Shown here: positions 9,645 through 18,843 of the stretch, piece after piece
Layout of the letters: each line of letters begins with the position of its first letter
Numbering within the stretch: the first letter of the stretch is position 1
Assembly (NCBI RefSeq): GCF_000505545.1
Contig: NZ_AYTB01000007.1
Location: 1-64,000, forward strand
DNA: 64,000 nucleotides
From: Kurthia huakuii LAM0618
GTDB lineage: Bacteria > Bacillota > Bacilli > Bacillales_A > Planococcaceae
Direction of reading: 5' to 3'
Translations under genes and position numbers: made by a program
Notes under the pieces: model-generated
What the model saw: the letters and a program-made list of their open reading frames with translations, nothing else
What the model was told of the DNA's origin: nothing
The model's database searches: none

Positions 9645-10320
9645 TCCCTCTATTTTAGCAATTATTCCAGCTCGCGGAGGTTCTAAAGGAATTCCACGGA
9701 AAAACATTAAAAATTTAGCGGGGAAACCTTTAATTGCATGGACCATTGAAGAAGCTAAAAAGTCAAAATATATAACGCGTTTAATTCTTTCATCCGATGA
9801 CGATGAAATTATAAAAGTGGCGAAAGAATATGGTTGTGAAGTTCCTTTTAAAAGACCATCTGAATTGGCACAAGATCAAACATCGGGTATGGAGCCAGTG
9901 TTACATGCTCTTCAAGAGTGTCCAGGTTACGATTATGTGCTTCTTTTACAACCGACGTCGCCGTTTAGAACGGTAGAAGATATCGATAACTGTGTAGAAC
10001 AAGTAATAAAGGATGATTATTCATTTTGTGTTTCTGTAACAGAGTCTGCAGAATCTCCGTATTGGATGTATACAGTGGATTTTGAAAATATTATGAACCC
10101 TTTAATAAAAAATCCACCAGCAACTAGACAAGAGCTCAATAAAACGTATTCCTTAAACGGGGCATTATACATAGCGAAAACGACAGACTTTATAAAAGAG
10201 AAGAATTTTTTAAATGATGCTACAATGCCATTTATAATGCCTAAAAATCATTCTTATGATATTGATGAACCGATAGATTTTAAGATATGTAATTTTCTTA
10301 TGGAAGAATCTTTAAAATAA
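9637..10320 (+). CDS. legF: LegF/NeuA: CMP-legionaminic acid synthetase
   Basis: 227-residue CMP-nonulosonate cytidylyltransferase. The nucleotide-binding signature IIPARGGSKGIPRKNIKNL is at residues 9-27, LQPTSPFR is near 106, and NGALYIA and the terminal YDIDEPIDFKI are usual. It activates legionaminic acid with CTP to CMP-Leg, the donor for Maf. It is the last gene of the operon and is closed by a strong intrinsic terminator. No second cytidylyltransferase is present in the window. Confidence 0.88.
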   Translation: MTNPSILAIIPARGGSKGIPRKNIKNLAGKPLIAWTIEEAKKSKYITRLILSSDDDEIIKVAKEYGCEVPFKRPSELAQDQTSGMEPVLHALQECPGYDYVLLLQPTSPFRTVEDIDNCVEQVIKDDYSFCVSVTESAESPYWMYTVDFENIMNPLIKNPPATRQELNKTYSLNGALYIAKTTDFIKEKNFLNDATMPFIMPKNHSYDIDEPIDFKICNFLMEESLK

Positions 10321-10357
10321 AGAAAGAAGTCGAACCTTCTTTCTTTATTTTTTTTAT
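10317..10357 (+). terminator. Intrinsic terminator after the glycosylation operon
   Basis: A perfect 13-bp AT-rich stem (10317-10329 with 10336-10348) overlaps the legF stop and runs into a T tract. It separates the nonulosonate operon from flaG. Confidence 0.85.
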
Positions 10358-10402
10358 TTTAAGTCGATAAAACTAGTAAAGAACTAGGAAAGGAGGTTCA
10401 AT

Positions 10403-10774
10403 ATGAAAATCTCATCTGATGTAAATTTAGATACGCTAACTAAGTCTCAAAACTCTGTGCAGCAAGCAACTACTCAGAGTTCCATATCTAAACAAATTCC
10501 AACAAATGATGTAAACATTTCTGAAATGACCGATGAAAATGGTAATCCGACAGAGCAAGCTTATCAAACAGCGGTCAATAAATTAAATGAGTTTATGGAA
10601 TATAGTCAAAAGAGTTCAAAATTTATTTTCCATAAAGACTTAGAGCGTTATTATGTTGAAGTAGTGGATGCACAGTCTCAAGAAGTAGTGAAAGAAGTAC
10701 CGCCTAAGGCTTTATTAGATGCCTATTATGAAATGCAAAAATTAGCAGGGAAAATTTTTGATACACAAGCATAA
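10403..10774 (+). CDS. flaG: FlaG family flagellar protein
   Basis: 123 residues. The N-terminal half is polar and low-complexity. The C-terminal half from about residue 50 carries the FlaG signature (AVNKLNEFMEY, LERYYVEVVDAQSQEVVKEVPPK, LLDAYYEMQKLAGKIFD). FlaG is linked to filament length control and precedes fliD in many Firmicutes. The ribosome binding site AAAGGAGG is strong. GTCGATAA at 10363-10370 resembles the -10 element of the flagellar sigma factor SigD (consensus GCCGATAA). No good TAAA -35 is seen 15 nt upstream, so this promoter is tentative. Confidence 0.85.
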   Translation: MKISSDVNLDTLTKSQNSVQQATTQSSISKQIPTNDVNISEMTDENGNPTEQAYQTAVNKLNEFMEYSQKSSKFIFHKDLERYYVEVVDAQSQEVVKEVPPKALLDAYYEMQKLAGKIFDTQA

Positions 10775-10789
10775 AAAGGGGGAATTAAC

Positions 10790-12361
10790 ATGCCAGTAGA
10801 AAATAATACAAGTACACAAACAGCATTTTCTTATTTACAATATAAAAATAAAGTTAGTGGTTTAGTGTCGGGTATGGATATCGATTCAATTATGGAGAAG
10901 CTCATGAAGGCAGAAAGTGCTCAAATGGAAAAGCTTCAACAGCAAAAGCAAAAATATGAGTGGAAACGCGATGCGTATCGTGACGTAAATACGAAGCTTT
11001 CAACATTTGAAAAAAATGCCTTTACGGATTACGGCTTAAAAAGCTCTTGGAATATGAAAAATGTCAGTGCATCTAATGAATCTGCTTCAGCAGTAGCCAC
11101 TTCATCAGCAAATGGAACATTGAATATTACCGAAGGGAAATTAGCGACAGCAGCACAATCGGTAGTCGATATGTCATCAAGTAATATTACAGCTGATTCT
11201 ACGATGGCCTCATTAGGAATGACTTCATCATCAGGTTCATTTTCAATCAGTGCAATAGATAATACAGGTAACTTAGTAGAAAAAACAATTTCTTATGCGT
11301 CAACTGATAAAGTTAGTGATGTGATGTCGAAAATCAATGCATCAGGTGTCGGAATTACTGCATTAGCATCAGGAGATAAATTATCACTAACAGCTAACAA
11401 CGAAGGTACAGTTAAAGATGAAGATGGCAATACTACTAAACAATCTATGTTCATTACAAAAGATGATAATGGTTTATTTGCCAAATTAGGTGTTTTAGCA
11501 GAAGGTTCTAAAGGTGGGGATATTATTGCCGATAAAGGTGCTAATGCTACAATTACAGAAGGCTCTAATGGCTATGTAGTCGCAAATGGTGTAAAAATTG
11601 AAGGTACATCAAATAAATACACTATCTCAGGTTATCAAGTTACGTTGAATAAAAACATCACAACAAATGATGCCGCAACCAAGATTACTTCAACGAATGA
11701 TACAGATAAAGTCGTTGACAAAGTAAAAAAATTCGTTGATTCTTATAACGAATTAATTGCTGATTTAGGGAAACAAACTGCTGAAAAGAAAAAAGTTGGT
11801 TATGCACCGTTAACAGACGCTCAAAAAGCAGAAATGTCTAAGGATGAAATCGAAAAATGGGAAGTTGCCGCAAAGCAAGGTTTATTAAAAGGTGATTCAA
11901 CAATTAACAAAGTATTATCTGATTTACGTAGTACATTGTCTACTTATGGCTCTGGTAGTGAAGATATGTTAGCCAAAATCGGCATTACTACTTCAAAATC
12001 GTATAAAGATAACGGTAAATTAGAAATTGACGAAGATAAGTTGCGTAAAGCTTTAGAGTCAGACCCAGATGTGGTGTCCCGCATTTTTACAGGCGACGGG
12101 AATGGCAATGACGGCATCGTTTCTAAAATGCGTACGACTGCACAAAACGCTGTGAAAACAATTCAAAAAACAGCTGGTAGTGCAACTTCTGAATCAGATG
12201 CAACGTATTCATTAGGTAAAACAATTACGTCGTTAGATAATAAAATTGACGATTGGAAAGACCGTCTTAAAGGCATCGAGGAACGTTACTGGAAGCAGTT
12301 CTCTGCAATGGAAAATGCGATTCAAAAAGCCAATAGTCAATCGTCTATCTTTATGCAATAA
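10790..12361 (+). CDS. fliD: FliD, flagellar filament cap (hook-associated protein 2)
   Basis: 523 residues. The N-terminal FliD_N domain begins with VSGLVSGMDIDSIMEKLMKAE (about 22-42). The C-terminal FliD_C region has VDKVKKFVDSYNELI near 305, the repeat-ending ALESDPDVVSRIFTGD near 422, and a terminal coiled coil. FliD caps the growing filament and folds exported flagellin at the tip. It follows flaG by 15 bp with GGGGGAATT upstream, so it sits in one operon with flaG, fliS and fliT. The variable middle third, rich in Thr, Ser, Asn and Asp, is surface-exposed in this family. Confidence 0.93.
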   Translation: MPVENNTSTQTAFSYLQYKNKVSGLVSGMDIDSIMEKLMKAESAQMEKLQQQKQKYEWKRDAYRDVNTKLSTFEKNAFTDYGLKSSWNMKNVSASNESASAVATSSANGTLNITEGKLATAAQSVVDMSSSNITADSTMASLGMTSSSGSFSISAIDNTGNLVEKTISYASTDKVSDVMSKINASGVGITALASGDKLSLTANNEGTVKDEDGNTTKQSMFITKDDNGLFAKLGVLAEGSKGGDIIADKGANATITEGSNGYVVANGVKIEGTSNKYTISGYQVTLNKNITTNDAATKITSTNDTDKVVDKVKKFVDSYNELIADLGKQTAEKKKVGYAPLTDAQKAEMSKDEIEKWEVAAKQGLLKGDSTINKVLSDLRSTLSTYGSGSEDMLAKIGITTSKSYKDNGKLEIDEDKLRKALESDPDVVSRIFTGDGNGNDGIVSKMRTTAQNAVKTIQKTAGSATSESDATYSLGKTITSLDNKIDDWKDRLKGIEERYWKQFSAMENAIQKANSQSSIFMQ

Positions 12362-12394
12362 TAATTAACGTTTATTTAAAAGGAGTTGTTTAGT

Positions 12395-12805
12395 TTGTCA
12401 GTACAAAATGCATACAATGCATATAAACAAAATAGTGTTACGACCGCGTCCCCAGGTGAACTGACATTAATGCTTTACAATGGATGTATTAAATTTATCC
12501 ATCAAGCAAAGAAGGCGATTGAAGTGAAAGATATTTCCAATCGCAATAAATATGTTCAAAAGGCACAAGCAATTTTGAATGAATTGATGTCTACATTAAA
12601 TATGGATATTCCTGTGTCAAAAGAGATGTTTAATTTATACGAATATATGTATCATCAATTAACACAGGCAAATATTAATAATGATGTCGCAATTTTAGAC
12701 GAAGTAGAAGGTCTGGTAGTCGAGTTCCGCGATACGTGGAAGCAAGTCATCCAAATGAACCGTCAACAGCAGCAATCTCAATATGCTTCAGGAAGCCAAG
12801 TGTAA
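12395..12805 (+). CDS. fliS: FliS, flagellin export chaperone
   Basis: 136 residues, all-helical. The conserved start SVQNAYNAYKQNSVTTASP and ELTLMLYNGCIKFIHQA are diagnostic of FliS, which binds the C-terminus of flagellin and prevents premature polymerisation. The start codon is TTG 12395, nine bases after AAAGGAG. The other in-frame TTG at 12386 sits on the ribosome binding site. The stop overlaps the next start by one base (TAATG). Confidence 0.92.
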   Translation: MSVQNAYNAYKQNSVTTASPGELTLMLYNGCIKFIHQAKKAIEVKDISNRNKYVQKAQAILNELMSTLNMDIPVSKEMFNLYEYMYHQLTQANINNDVAILDEVEGLVVEFRDTWKQVIQMNRQQQQSQYASGSQV

Positions 12806-13170
12806 TGGATTTAGTCAAGCAGTTTTTACTATTATCTGAAAAGCTGTACTCTTTTTTGGAGAAGGCTCCTGAAGATAAAGAGGATAAGCGTGATGACTAT
12901 ATTGCGCATATTGATAAGTTGTTGACTGCTCGCGGACAAACGGTGGATAAGTTGCAAGCGATGCCTGAAAATCCTGTGATTGGTCATGAATATGAGGTGC
13001 AACTTCGAGAGCTTGATAAAGCGATTATCAAACGATTAGAAAGCTTTAAACGTGACATTGCAGAGGATATGAAGCAATTGCAAACAACGAAGAAGTCTGA
13101 GCAACAATACCACAATCCATATGGCGCATTTTATAATCGTGATGGTACGTATTACGATAAACGCAAATAA
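12805..13170 (+). CDS. fliT: FliT-like flagellar chaperone
   Basis: 121 residues, predominantly helical and charged, with the C-terminus rich in Tyr and Asn (NPYGAFYNRDGTYYDKRK). Position directly after fliS, 1-nt overlapping start and size match the Bacillus fliT genes, whose products chaperone FliD. Direct motif evidence is weak because the family is divergent. The ATG at 12805 is preferred over the in-frame start at 12736, which lies inside fliS. Confidence 0.72.
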   Translation: MDLVKQFLLLSEKLYSFLEKAPEDKEDKRDDYIAHIDKLLTARGQTVDKLQAMPENPVIGHEYEVQLRELDKAIIKRLESFKRDIAEDMKQLQTTKKSEQQYHNPYGAFYNRDGTYYDKRK

Positions 13171-13174
13171 ATTG

Positions 13175-13207
13175 GAGACTCTAGCCGACAAGCTAGGGTC
13201 TCTTTTT
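13175..13207 (+). terminator. Intrinsic terminator after fliT
   Basis: An 11-bp stem (13175-13185 with 13192-13202, one G-U pair) is followed by five T. Confidence 0.85.
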
Positions 13208-13301
13208 CGTTCTCTCCCTTTATTTCTCATAAATCTTACCGATACAAACAATATACCAAGAAAACGAATATTCAAAGAATAGAAAAAGCGAGAGAACGAA
13301 A
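13205..13301 (+). repeat. 12-bp perfect inverted repeat flanking the upstream region of the giant gene
   Basis: Bases 13205-13216 are the exact reverse complement of 13290-13301. The right arm lies directly before the ribosome binding site GGGAGG of the 1780-codon gene and the left arm begins in the T tract of the fliT terminator. A transcript carrying both arms could fold a long hairpin that closes next to the ribosome binding site. No protein-binding function is known. Confidence 0.5.
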
Positions 13302-13315
13302 GGGAGGATTTCCGA

Positions 13316-16300
13316 GTGCATAAGAAAATTTTAACGGCGAGTCTGGCGGTTGCGCTGACGGTGCCAGTTTGGCTAACATCGGCTTTTCCAAACGGAGGTC
13401 AAGTAGCACAAGCAGCAACGAAGAAACCAACAAAAAAAGCGAAAGCAGTCATTGATAAAATTAAAGCGATTGATTCGAAAAAGACAAATTATATCGCAAA
13501 AACGCGTGCGGCGAACAATGCGTATAAAAAATTATCGACAGCAGATAAAAAGTTAGTCAGTAATTATAGTACGCTGAAAAAACATGTGGCTAAAATTGCG
13601 CCACTGGAGAAAAAAATCAAAGCCTTAACAGCACAAGTCAATTCGATTACAACGAAAAACTATGTAACGCAAGCACCAAAAGCACAAAAAACATATGATG
13701 CGATGACGAGCATTACAAAGGCAGCAGTTCCTACAACAACATTGAAGAGATTGCAAAAGTATTCAAATCCAGCGCAGGCGAAAGCATCGTATAAAAATGT
13801 TGTTAACTTATTATCGACAATTACAACGGATTCAGATGGCGAATCGATTGTCGTAGAGATTAGCAAAGACGGCATGATTTTAGATGCGGATGGGAAACTC
13901 GATAAAACGTATACATCGAATAAAACATTAGCCGCAAAAGAATTAAAAGAATTTTTAGCGTCGTATAAAAAATTAGATGATTTCCAAAAAAGTTTATTTG
14001 ATGCTGAAGAAATTGCAAAAATCAACGAATATTTAAAAGATGAAGATAAGATCAATCAATCGGTGGACCTGGCGAAATTATATGAGGCGTTAAATCCGAC
14101 GAATAAAAACTTTGATAGTAAATCATTTGAATTAATGATGGCCTATCATGATTTTAGTGTGCTTTATCCGAAAGAAAAGATTGACGGAAAACTGACACAA
14201 CGCTATATCGATCCGTATTATGTCGAGGCAATGGATATCATTTACGAAAAGTATCGTGACACGCATGCGAAGTTAACGGCCTATAATCAAGCGCTTGAAG
14301 TATTAGAAGATACACCAAATGTGACGCTTGCGACAATTAAAGCGGCAGAAGACGCGTATAAAGCATCAACGAAATTAAGCCAAGGGATTCAACTCTCGAA
14401 ATACCTTGAGAAGGATTTTGTGAAGCTTTACGAAGCCTACGCGGAAATACCTGAACTACTGCGCACATTAAATCGTGCAGAAGCCTATAATTCAATTAAT
14501 TGGGATCCGAATGAAAAGGTAGCTGCGAACCAAAAAAATATTCAGCTTGAAAAGCATCGCGAGACAATCGCTGAAGCACAAAAGCAATATAAAAAATTAG
14601 GTGAGGATCAACAGAAATTTGTCGATGCCCTAACCGCTGGAACAATCGAACAGTCATCGGTATTGCCAAGCCCGGTAACATTAGTGAACCCGTACGGCTT
14701 TACAAAAACAGAATCGGAAAAAATCGCGTTAAACCGTAGCTTTTTCCCAGAAGAAACCCAAATTAAAGATGCCGAAAAACTTGATAAAACATATGTCAAA
14801 GCAGTCGATAAAAATGACTTACAAGCATTAATTGATTCTTCGGTCGATTTCGGGAAAGCACTTCCTGAAGTGAAGAAGTATACGATTTTCGGTAAGGAAA
14901 TGGCCTCTGTACAAGAAACGTATAAAGACCAAATTGCGGATATTAATAAATTTAAAGAGCAAGTAGCCTTATTAAACCAAGGGAAAACGGGCACGATTAC
15001 AATACCGGACCCGAACAAACCGAATGATTTAACGGTTACCGATAAAAAAGATATTAAAACAGCAGATGAGGTAAAGGCAGCACTTGAGTCTTTACGCCAA
15101 GCGTATAAAGCATTAGAAGCGAAAAAAGCGGCCAATCCGGGGAAACCCGCAGCACTTGATATGCTGCCGAAAGACTTAGTGAAAGATTACGAGCTGTATA
15201 TGACATTGCCACAATTGATTCGTGAAGGGCAAACGCTGTCAGATGAATTAGTGAAAAAACCGTATCAACCGGGTACAGCTGAGCTAAAAGTTGAAGAAAA
15301 AGATTTCAAATACAATACCGGTGATGAGGAGCGTATTGTGGCGTTTGGGACAACGTACAGTAAGCTGACAGAGCCACAGCGCTTATTAGTCGATAAAGCG
15401 GTAACAATGGATGAGTCAAAGCGTAATGATAATGTGACGACGCCAATCGCACGTATTTGGGGTACCGAATACAAACTTGTAGCCGATGCCATTAAAATTG
15501 ACGTGGCGATTTTAAAATTAAATACGAGCAGTAAGTCATTCGCAGCTGATGTGAAAAAGGTGTATCACCAATACAAATCAGCAGCGCCAAAAGTGAAAAA
15601 ATACGTCATTAACCAAGAGCGTCTACATTGGTTTAATGGGCTTGTTTCTAAAACATCAGGCAATTATCCACAAGCGATTGCGAATAAATTTACCGAAATC
15701 GTCGGTAAGCTAAATTCGAGCACAGGGATTGATGCGGGTCATACGACAAATGGTGCTTCTACATTAATCGAAGCGATCAGTTACTACGAAACAATGGTTG
15801 AACATGATACGAGCACGCAAAGTATTATTGAAAAATCAGTCATGAAAAAGTATGAAACATATGTAAAGGCTTATAATGTTGTCAACTTACTCGCAGCGTC
15901 TGATATCGAGCATCCAACAACACAGGATATTAAAAATATTCAAGAAGCGATTAAAATTTACGATAAACTGGACGTTGGTCCGAAAAAAGCAGTTGTCAAT
16001 TCATTTAAAGCATCAGGTGGCGCCGAAACACCGCAAGCTAAAGTGCTTGGGAAGGTCGATGAAATTAAAGCGGCAACCGAAATCGATAAAGCGTACCAAA
16101 AATTAAAACCATCTTCTCCAACGTACCAAGTCGATATGATTAAGTTGTATACGACATTTATCAACGCCTCTCCAACGGTGCGTAAATACGTCGCAGCAGC
16201 AGAAGATTTAAAGGCGATTGAAGTGACGTATAAAAAAGAGTATGAAGCGTCACTTGCATTCATTGCTGAAATTGATAAAATTACCGGCGCTAGTAATATT

Positions 16301-18658
16301 GGCGAAGTAAATGATTTAAAAGATTATTATGAGAAAAATGTTCAAAAGTCCGAAATCATTCAAGCCTTTGTACCAAAAGCAAAAATGGCCGAATACAATA
16401 AATTGATGGTGTTGATTCAAATCCAAGACGTTGCGCGCTACCAACACTTCTATAAATATTGGTGTAGTACGGATGATATGTTGTCGTATGACTATTTATA
16501 TGTCGATTTATCTCATGATGATTTGCTGAAGGTTTTAAAAGCGTACAATACATTAGATGTGGAACAAAAGGGCATTATCGCCTCAAGTAAGCACCGTACC
16601 GATAGCGAAACATCAAGTGCTTGTTATATTCCAAATAAAAAGGATGAGCGTGAAGTTATGCGTGATACGTCGTTTTTAGCGAGTGCAGCATTTTTAGATG
16701 AAGCTTCAAAAATTGATAAAATGTATGAGGCATTAAAGCCAAGTAGTAAAGACTATTTAGAAAAAGTCATGGAATTAATTAAAGCGTATGATGATGCAGA
16801 TGCGGCGACGAAAGCATTCGTCAAACATGCGAAAGAAATCGAAGCATTAAAAGAAAAATTCAAGACAGAAATCGAAGACTTAGCGAATTTTGAAAAAGCA
16901 GTGAAAAATTTATCGGTTGATAGCGAAATTATGAATACAGGTGGCCCGACTGCTTATCAAGAGCCAACAATTCAAAGTGTCTACAACCGCTACAACCGTC
17001 TATCAGATTACGTCCAAAGCGTTGTCGCAGATGATGTCATGAAAAAATATGAGGAATTTGTGCTGCTGCTGGATTTAAAGGTGCCGGAGCTACGTGATAA
17101 AGAGAATGTAGCTGTAATTGAACGTATAGCGACGATTTCTTCAGGTTCTAAAAAAGTAACGTATACATTGAGTGCTGAAAAGTTAAAACAGCAAGATGTG
17201 CCGCAAGATAAAACATTTGCGCTTGGCGTGTCAGCAGATATGTTAACAGTTGAGTCTCCAAATAAACCAACGGGCACGATTATCGGTAAACCGTATACGT
17301 TGAAAGAAATGGAAGACTTAAAACAAGCGATTGCTACGTATGAAAAACTAGATAGCGTGCAAGAAACAATTGTGAAAAACTTAGAAACGACGGCTACGAC
17401 TTATTTTGAAAAATCACTGCAAAATTTACCGTTGTACGTTGATCAAAAGAAATTTATTGATGAAGCGCAAAAAATGGACGCTTTATATACGAAGTTTGTG
17501 ACGCAGTATACAGAAATTCCATATGGGGACGACCCATCAGATCCACGCCCGCCACTTGTTGATAAAGAGGCCAAAAAATATGCAGAAGCGTTAAAAGAAT
17601 TAGTATTTGCATATGATGAATTGTCGAACAATGCGCGTTGGTATGTATTAAATACGAACAAAATCATGGATCAAAAACGCTATTTTGAAAAGATGTATAG
17701 TGGGACGAAATTAGATGGCACAGAATCAACGAATAAACCGGATGCGAATGTTCAAGCGTTTGAAAAAGCGGTAGCAAAATTGAGCTCGCAATCGATTTTA
17801 GATATAAAGAATCCCACTGGAACAGATTTATCAAAAATTTCAGATGATATTTCGCCTGTTGTGGCAATGTATAACAATCTTACAGATTACCAAAAAGCAT
17901 GGTTAGATAGTAAAGTGCTTACGCGCTACAATGAATTTGCGCCACTTGTGACGATTCGTGAAAATCTTTATAAATTACCGAAATTTGATGCCAGCAAGGA
18001 ATTGAGTGAATTATCAGATGAACAAGCAGCTGTGTTATCGCAAACATTAAAGCTGCATAAAGCGTTAAAAGGTGATGCTAAAACGGTCTTTGATAATACG
18101 AAGCTGCCAAATAAAGCATATTTATCAGAAGAATACAATATCGCACAAGCTGAAGCGGTAGATAAAGTCATTGATTCTGTCAAAGAAGGTAGCTCATTCT
18201 TTAAACAATTTGTGAAGGCACAAAAAGCATATGATGCTCTTACAAAACAACAGCAACAATATGTCAAGAATCGTAAAAAGCTTGAGAAATATTATGCAAA
18301 AGTGAAGAAAGTGCAATATAAATATGATTTCAATGGGAAAGCAGACATATCATTTAAAGACAAAACAACTAAAGACAAAACAACTTCATATGATCCGTAC
18401 CAAATGATTGTCATGCTTGAAGAGCTCGTTGTCTATTTAGATGACAATCAAGCAGGCGATAAAAAAGAATTCTTAAAAGATGCGATTGATATGGCGAATT
18501 TGCGTAATGGCTTAAATAAAACAGTGAAAATTAATGGTGTTTCATTAAAACCATTAGCAGCTGTAGATACAAAAGCACAAACGCGCTATCACTATTACTA
18601 CAAAGTGTTTGATATGAAAAATCAATTAAAGAATTTTGATGAAGTATTTAAAAAATAA
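13316..18658 (+). CDS. Giant secreted helical-repeat protein (1780 residues), function unknown
   Basis: GTG start with GGGAGG 9 nt upstream. The N-terminus is a signal peptide (MHKKILTASLAVALTVPVWL, then an Ala-rich stretch ending VAQAA near residue 34). The rest is Lys/Ala-rich and probably helical. A degenerate motif recurs at least 13 times: an aromatic or Tyr-x-x-Leu helix, seven or so polar residues, then Tyr/Phe-Val-x-Asn and a Leu. Examples are AYKKLSTADKKLVSN, YKKLGEDQQKFVD, IYDKLDVGPKKAVVN, AYDELSNNARWYVLN and AYDALTKQQQQYVKN. Several copies are preceded by a KID..Y..LKPSS..Y block (near residues 920-940 and 1135-1155). Unit length is about 100 residues. No LPXTG, SLH or catalytic motif was seen. 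It is probably an extracellular structural or adhesive protein. I do not recognise a named family. Confidence 0.8.
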   Translation: MHKKILTASLAVALTVPVWLTSAFPNGGQVAQAATKKPTKKAKAVIDKIKAIDSKKTNYIAKTRAANNAYKKLSTADKKLVSNYSTLKKHVAKIAPLEKKIKALTAQVNSITTKNYVTQAPKAQKTYDAMTSITKAAVPTTTLKRLQKYSNPAQAKASYKNVVNLLSTITTDSDGESIVVEISKDGMILDADGKLDKTYTSNKTLAAKELKEFLASYKKLDDFQKSLFDAEEIAKINEYLKDEDKINQSVDLAKLYEALNPTNKNFDSKSFELMMAYHDFSVLYPKEKIDGKLTQRYIDPYYVEAMDIIYEKYRDTHAKLTAYNQALEVLEDTPNVTLATIKAAEDAYKASTKLSQGIQLSKYLEKDFVKLYEAYAEIPELLRTLNRAEAYNSINWDPNEKVAANQKNIQLEKHRETIAEAQKQYKKLGEDQQKFVDALTAGTIEQSSVLPSPVTLVNPYGFTKTESEKIALNRSFFPEETQIKDAEKLDKTYVKAVDKNDLQALIDSSVDFGKALPEVKKYTIFGKEMASVQETYKDQIADINKFKEQVALLNQGKTGTITIPDPNKPNDLTVTDKKDIKTADEVKAALESLRQAYKALEAKKAANPGKPAALDMLPKDLVKDYELYMTLPQLIREGQTLSDELVKKPYQPGTAELKVEEKDFKYNTGDEERIVAFGTTYSKLTEPQRLLVDKAVTMDESKRNDNVTTPIARIWGTEYKLVADAIKIDVAILKLNTSSKSFAADVKKVYHQYKSAAPKVKKYVINQERLHWFNGLVSKTSGNYPQAIANKFTEIVGKLNSSTGIDAGHTTNGASTLIEAISYYETMVEHDTSTQSIIEKSVMKKYETYVKAYNVVNLLAASDIEHPTTQDIKNIQEAIKIYDKLDVGPKKAVVNSFKASGGAETPQAKVLGKVDEIKAATEIDKAYQKLKPSSPTYQVDMIKLYTTFINASPTVRKYVAAAEDLKAIEVTYKKEYEASLAFIAEIDKITGASNIGEVNDLKDYYEKNVQKSEIIQAFVPKAKMAEYNKLMVLIQIQDVARYQHFYKYWCSTDDMLSYDYLYVDLSHDDLLKVLKAYNTLDVEQKGIIASSKHRTDSETSSACYIPNKKDEREVMRDTSFLASAAFLDEASKIDKMYEALKPSSKDYLEKVMELIKAYDDADAATKAFVKHAKEIEALKEKFKTEIEDLANFEKAVKNLSVDSEIMNTGGPTAYQEPTIQSVYNRYNRLSDYVQSVVADDVMKKYEEFVLLLDLKVPELRDKENVAVIERIATISSGSKKVTYTLSAEKLKQQDVPQDKTFALGVSADMLTVESPNKPTGTIIGKPYTLKEMEDLKQAIATYEKLDSVQETIVKNLETTATTYFEKSLQNLPLYVDQKKFIDEAQKMDALYTKFVTQYTEIPYGDDPSDPRPPLVDKEAKKYAEALKELVFAYDELSNNARWYVLNTNKIMDQKRYFEKMYSGTKLDGTESTNKPDANVQAFEKAVAKLSSQSILDIKNPTGTDLSKISDDISPVVAMYNNLTDYQKAWLDSKVLTRYNEFAPLVTIRENLYKLPKFDASKELSELSDEQAAVLSQTLKLHKALKGDAKTVFDNTKLPNKAYLSEEYNIAQAEAVDKVIDSVKEGSSFFKQFVKAQKAYDALTKQQQQYVKNRKKLEKYYAKVKKVQYKYDFNGKADISFKDKTTKDKTTSYDPYQMIVMLEELVVYLDDNQAGDKKEFLKDAIDMANLRNGLNKTVKINGVSLKPLAAVDTKAQTRYHYYYKVFDMKNQLKNFDEVFKK

Positions 18659-18665
18659 CACCACA

Positions 18666-18701
18666 AAAACAGTTCCACCCCAACGTGGAACTGTTTTTTT
18701 T
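18666..18701 (+). terminator. Intrinsic terminator after the giant secreted protein gene
   Basis: A 13-bp stem (18666-18678 with 18685-18697) continues into a T tract. Confidence 0.88.
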
Positions 18702-18843
18702 GTATAATTTTTTGTTAAATAATCCCAAATTTTAAACAGATGCGTGACAGTTGTTTAATTAAGTTAATATAAAAGGTATAATGTAATGGTTTAGTAAAAA
18801 AATATAAGTTTAAAAAGAACTATTGAACGAGAGGAGGGGCATG

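Noticed and set aside
14608-15135. 175-codon ORF antisense to the giant secreted protein
   Set aside because: The Ser/Phe/Ala-rich product is a mirror of the Lys/Ala-rich codons on the other strand; no start signal.
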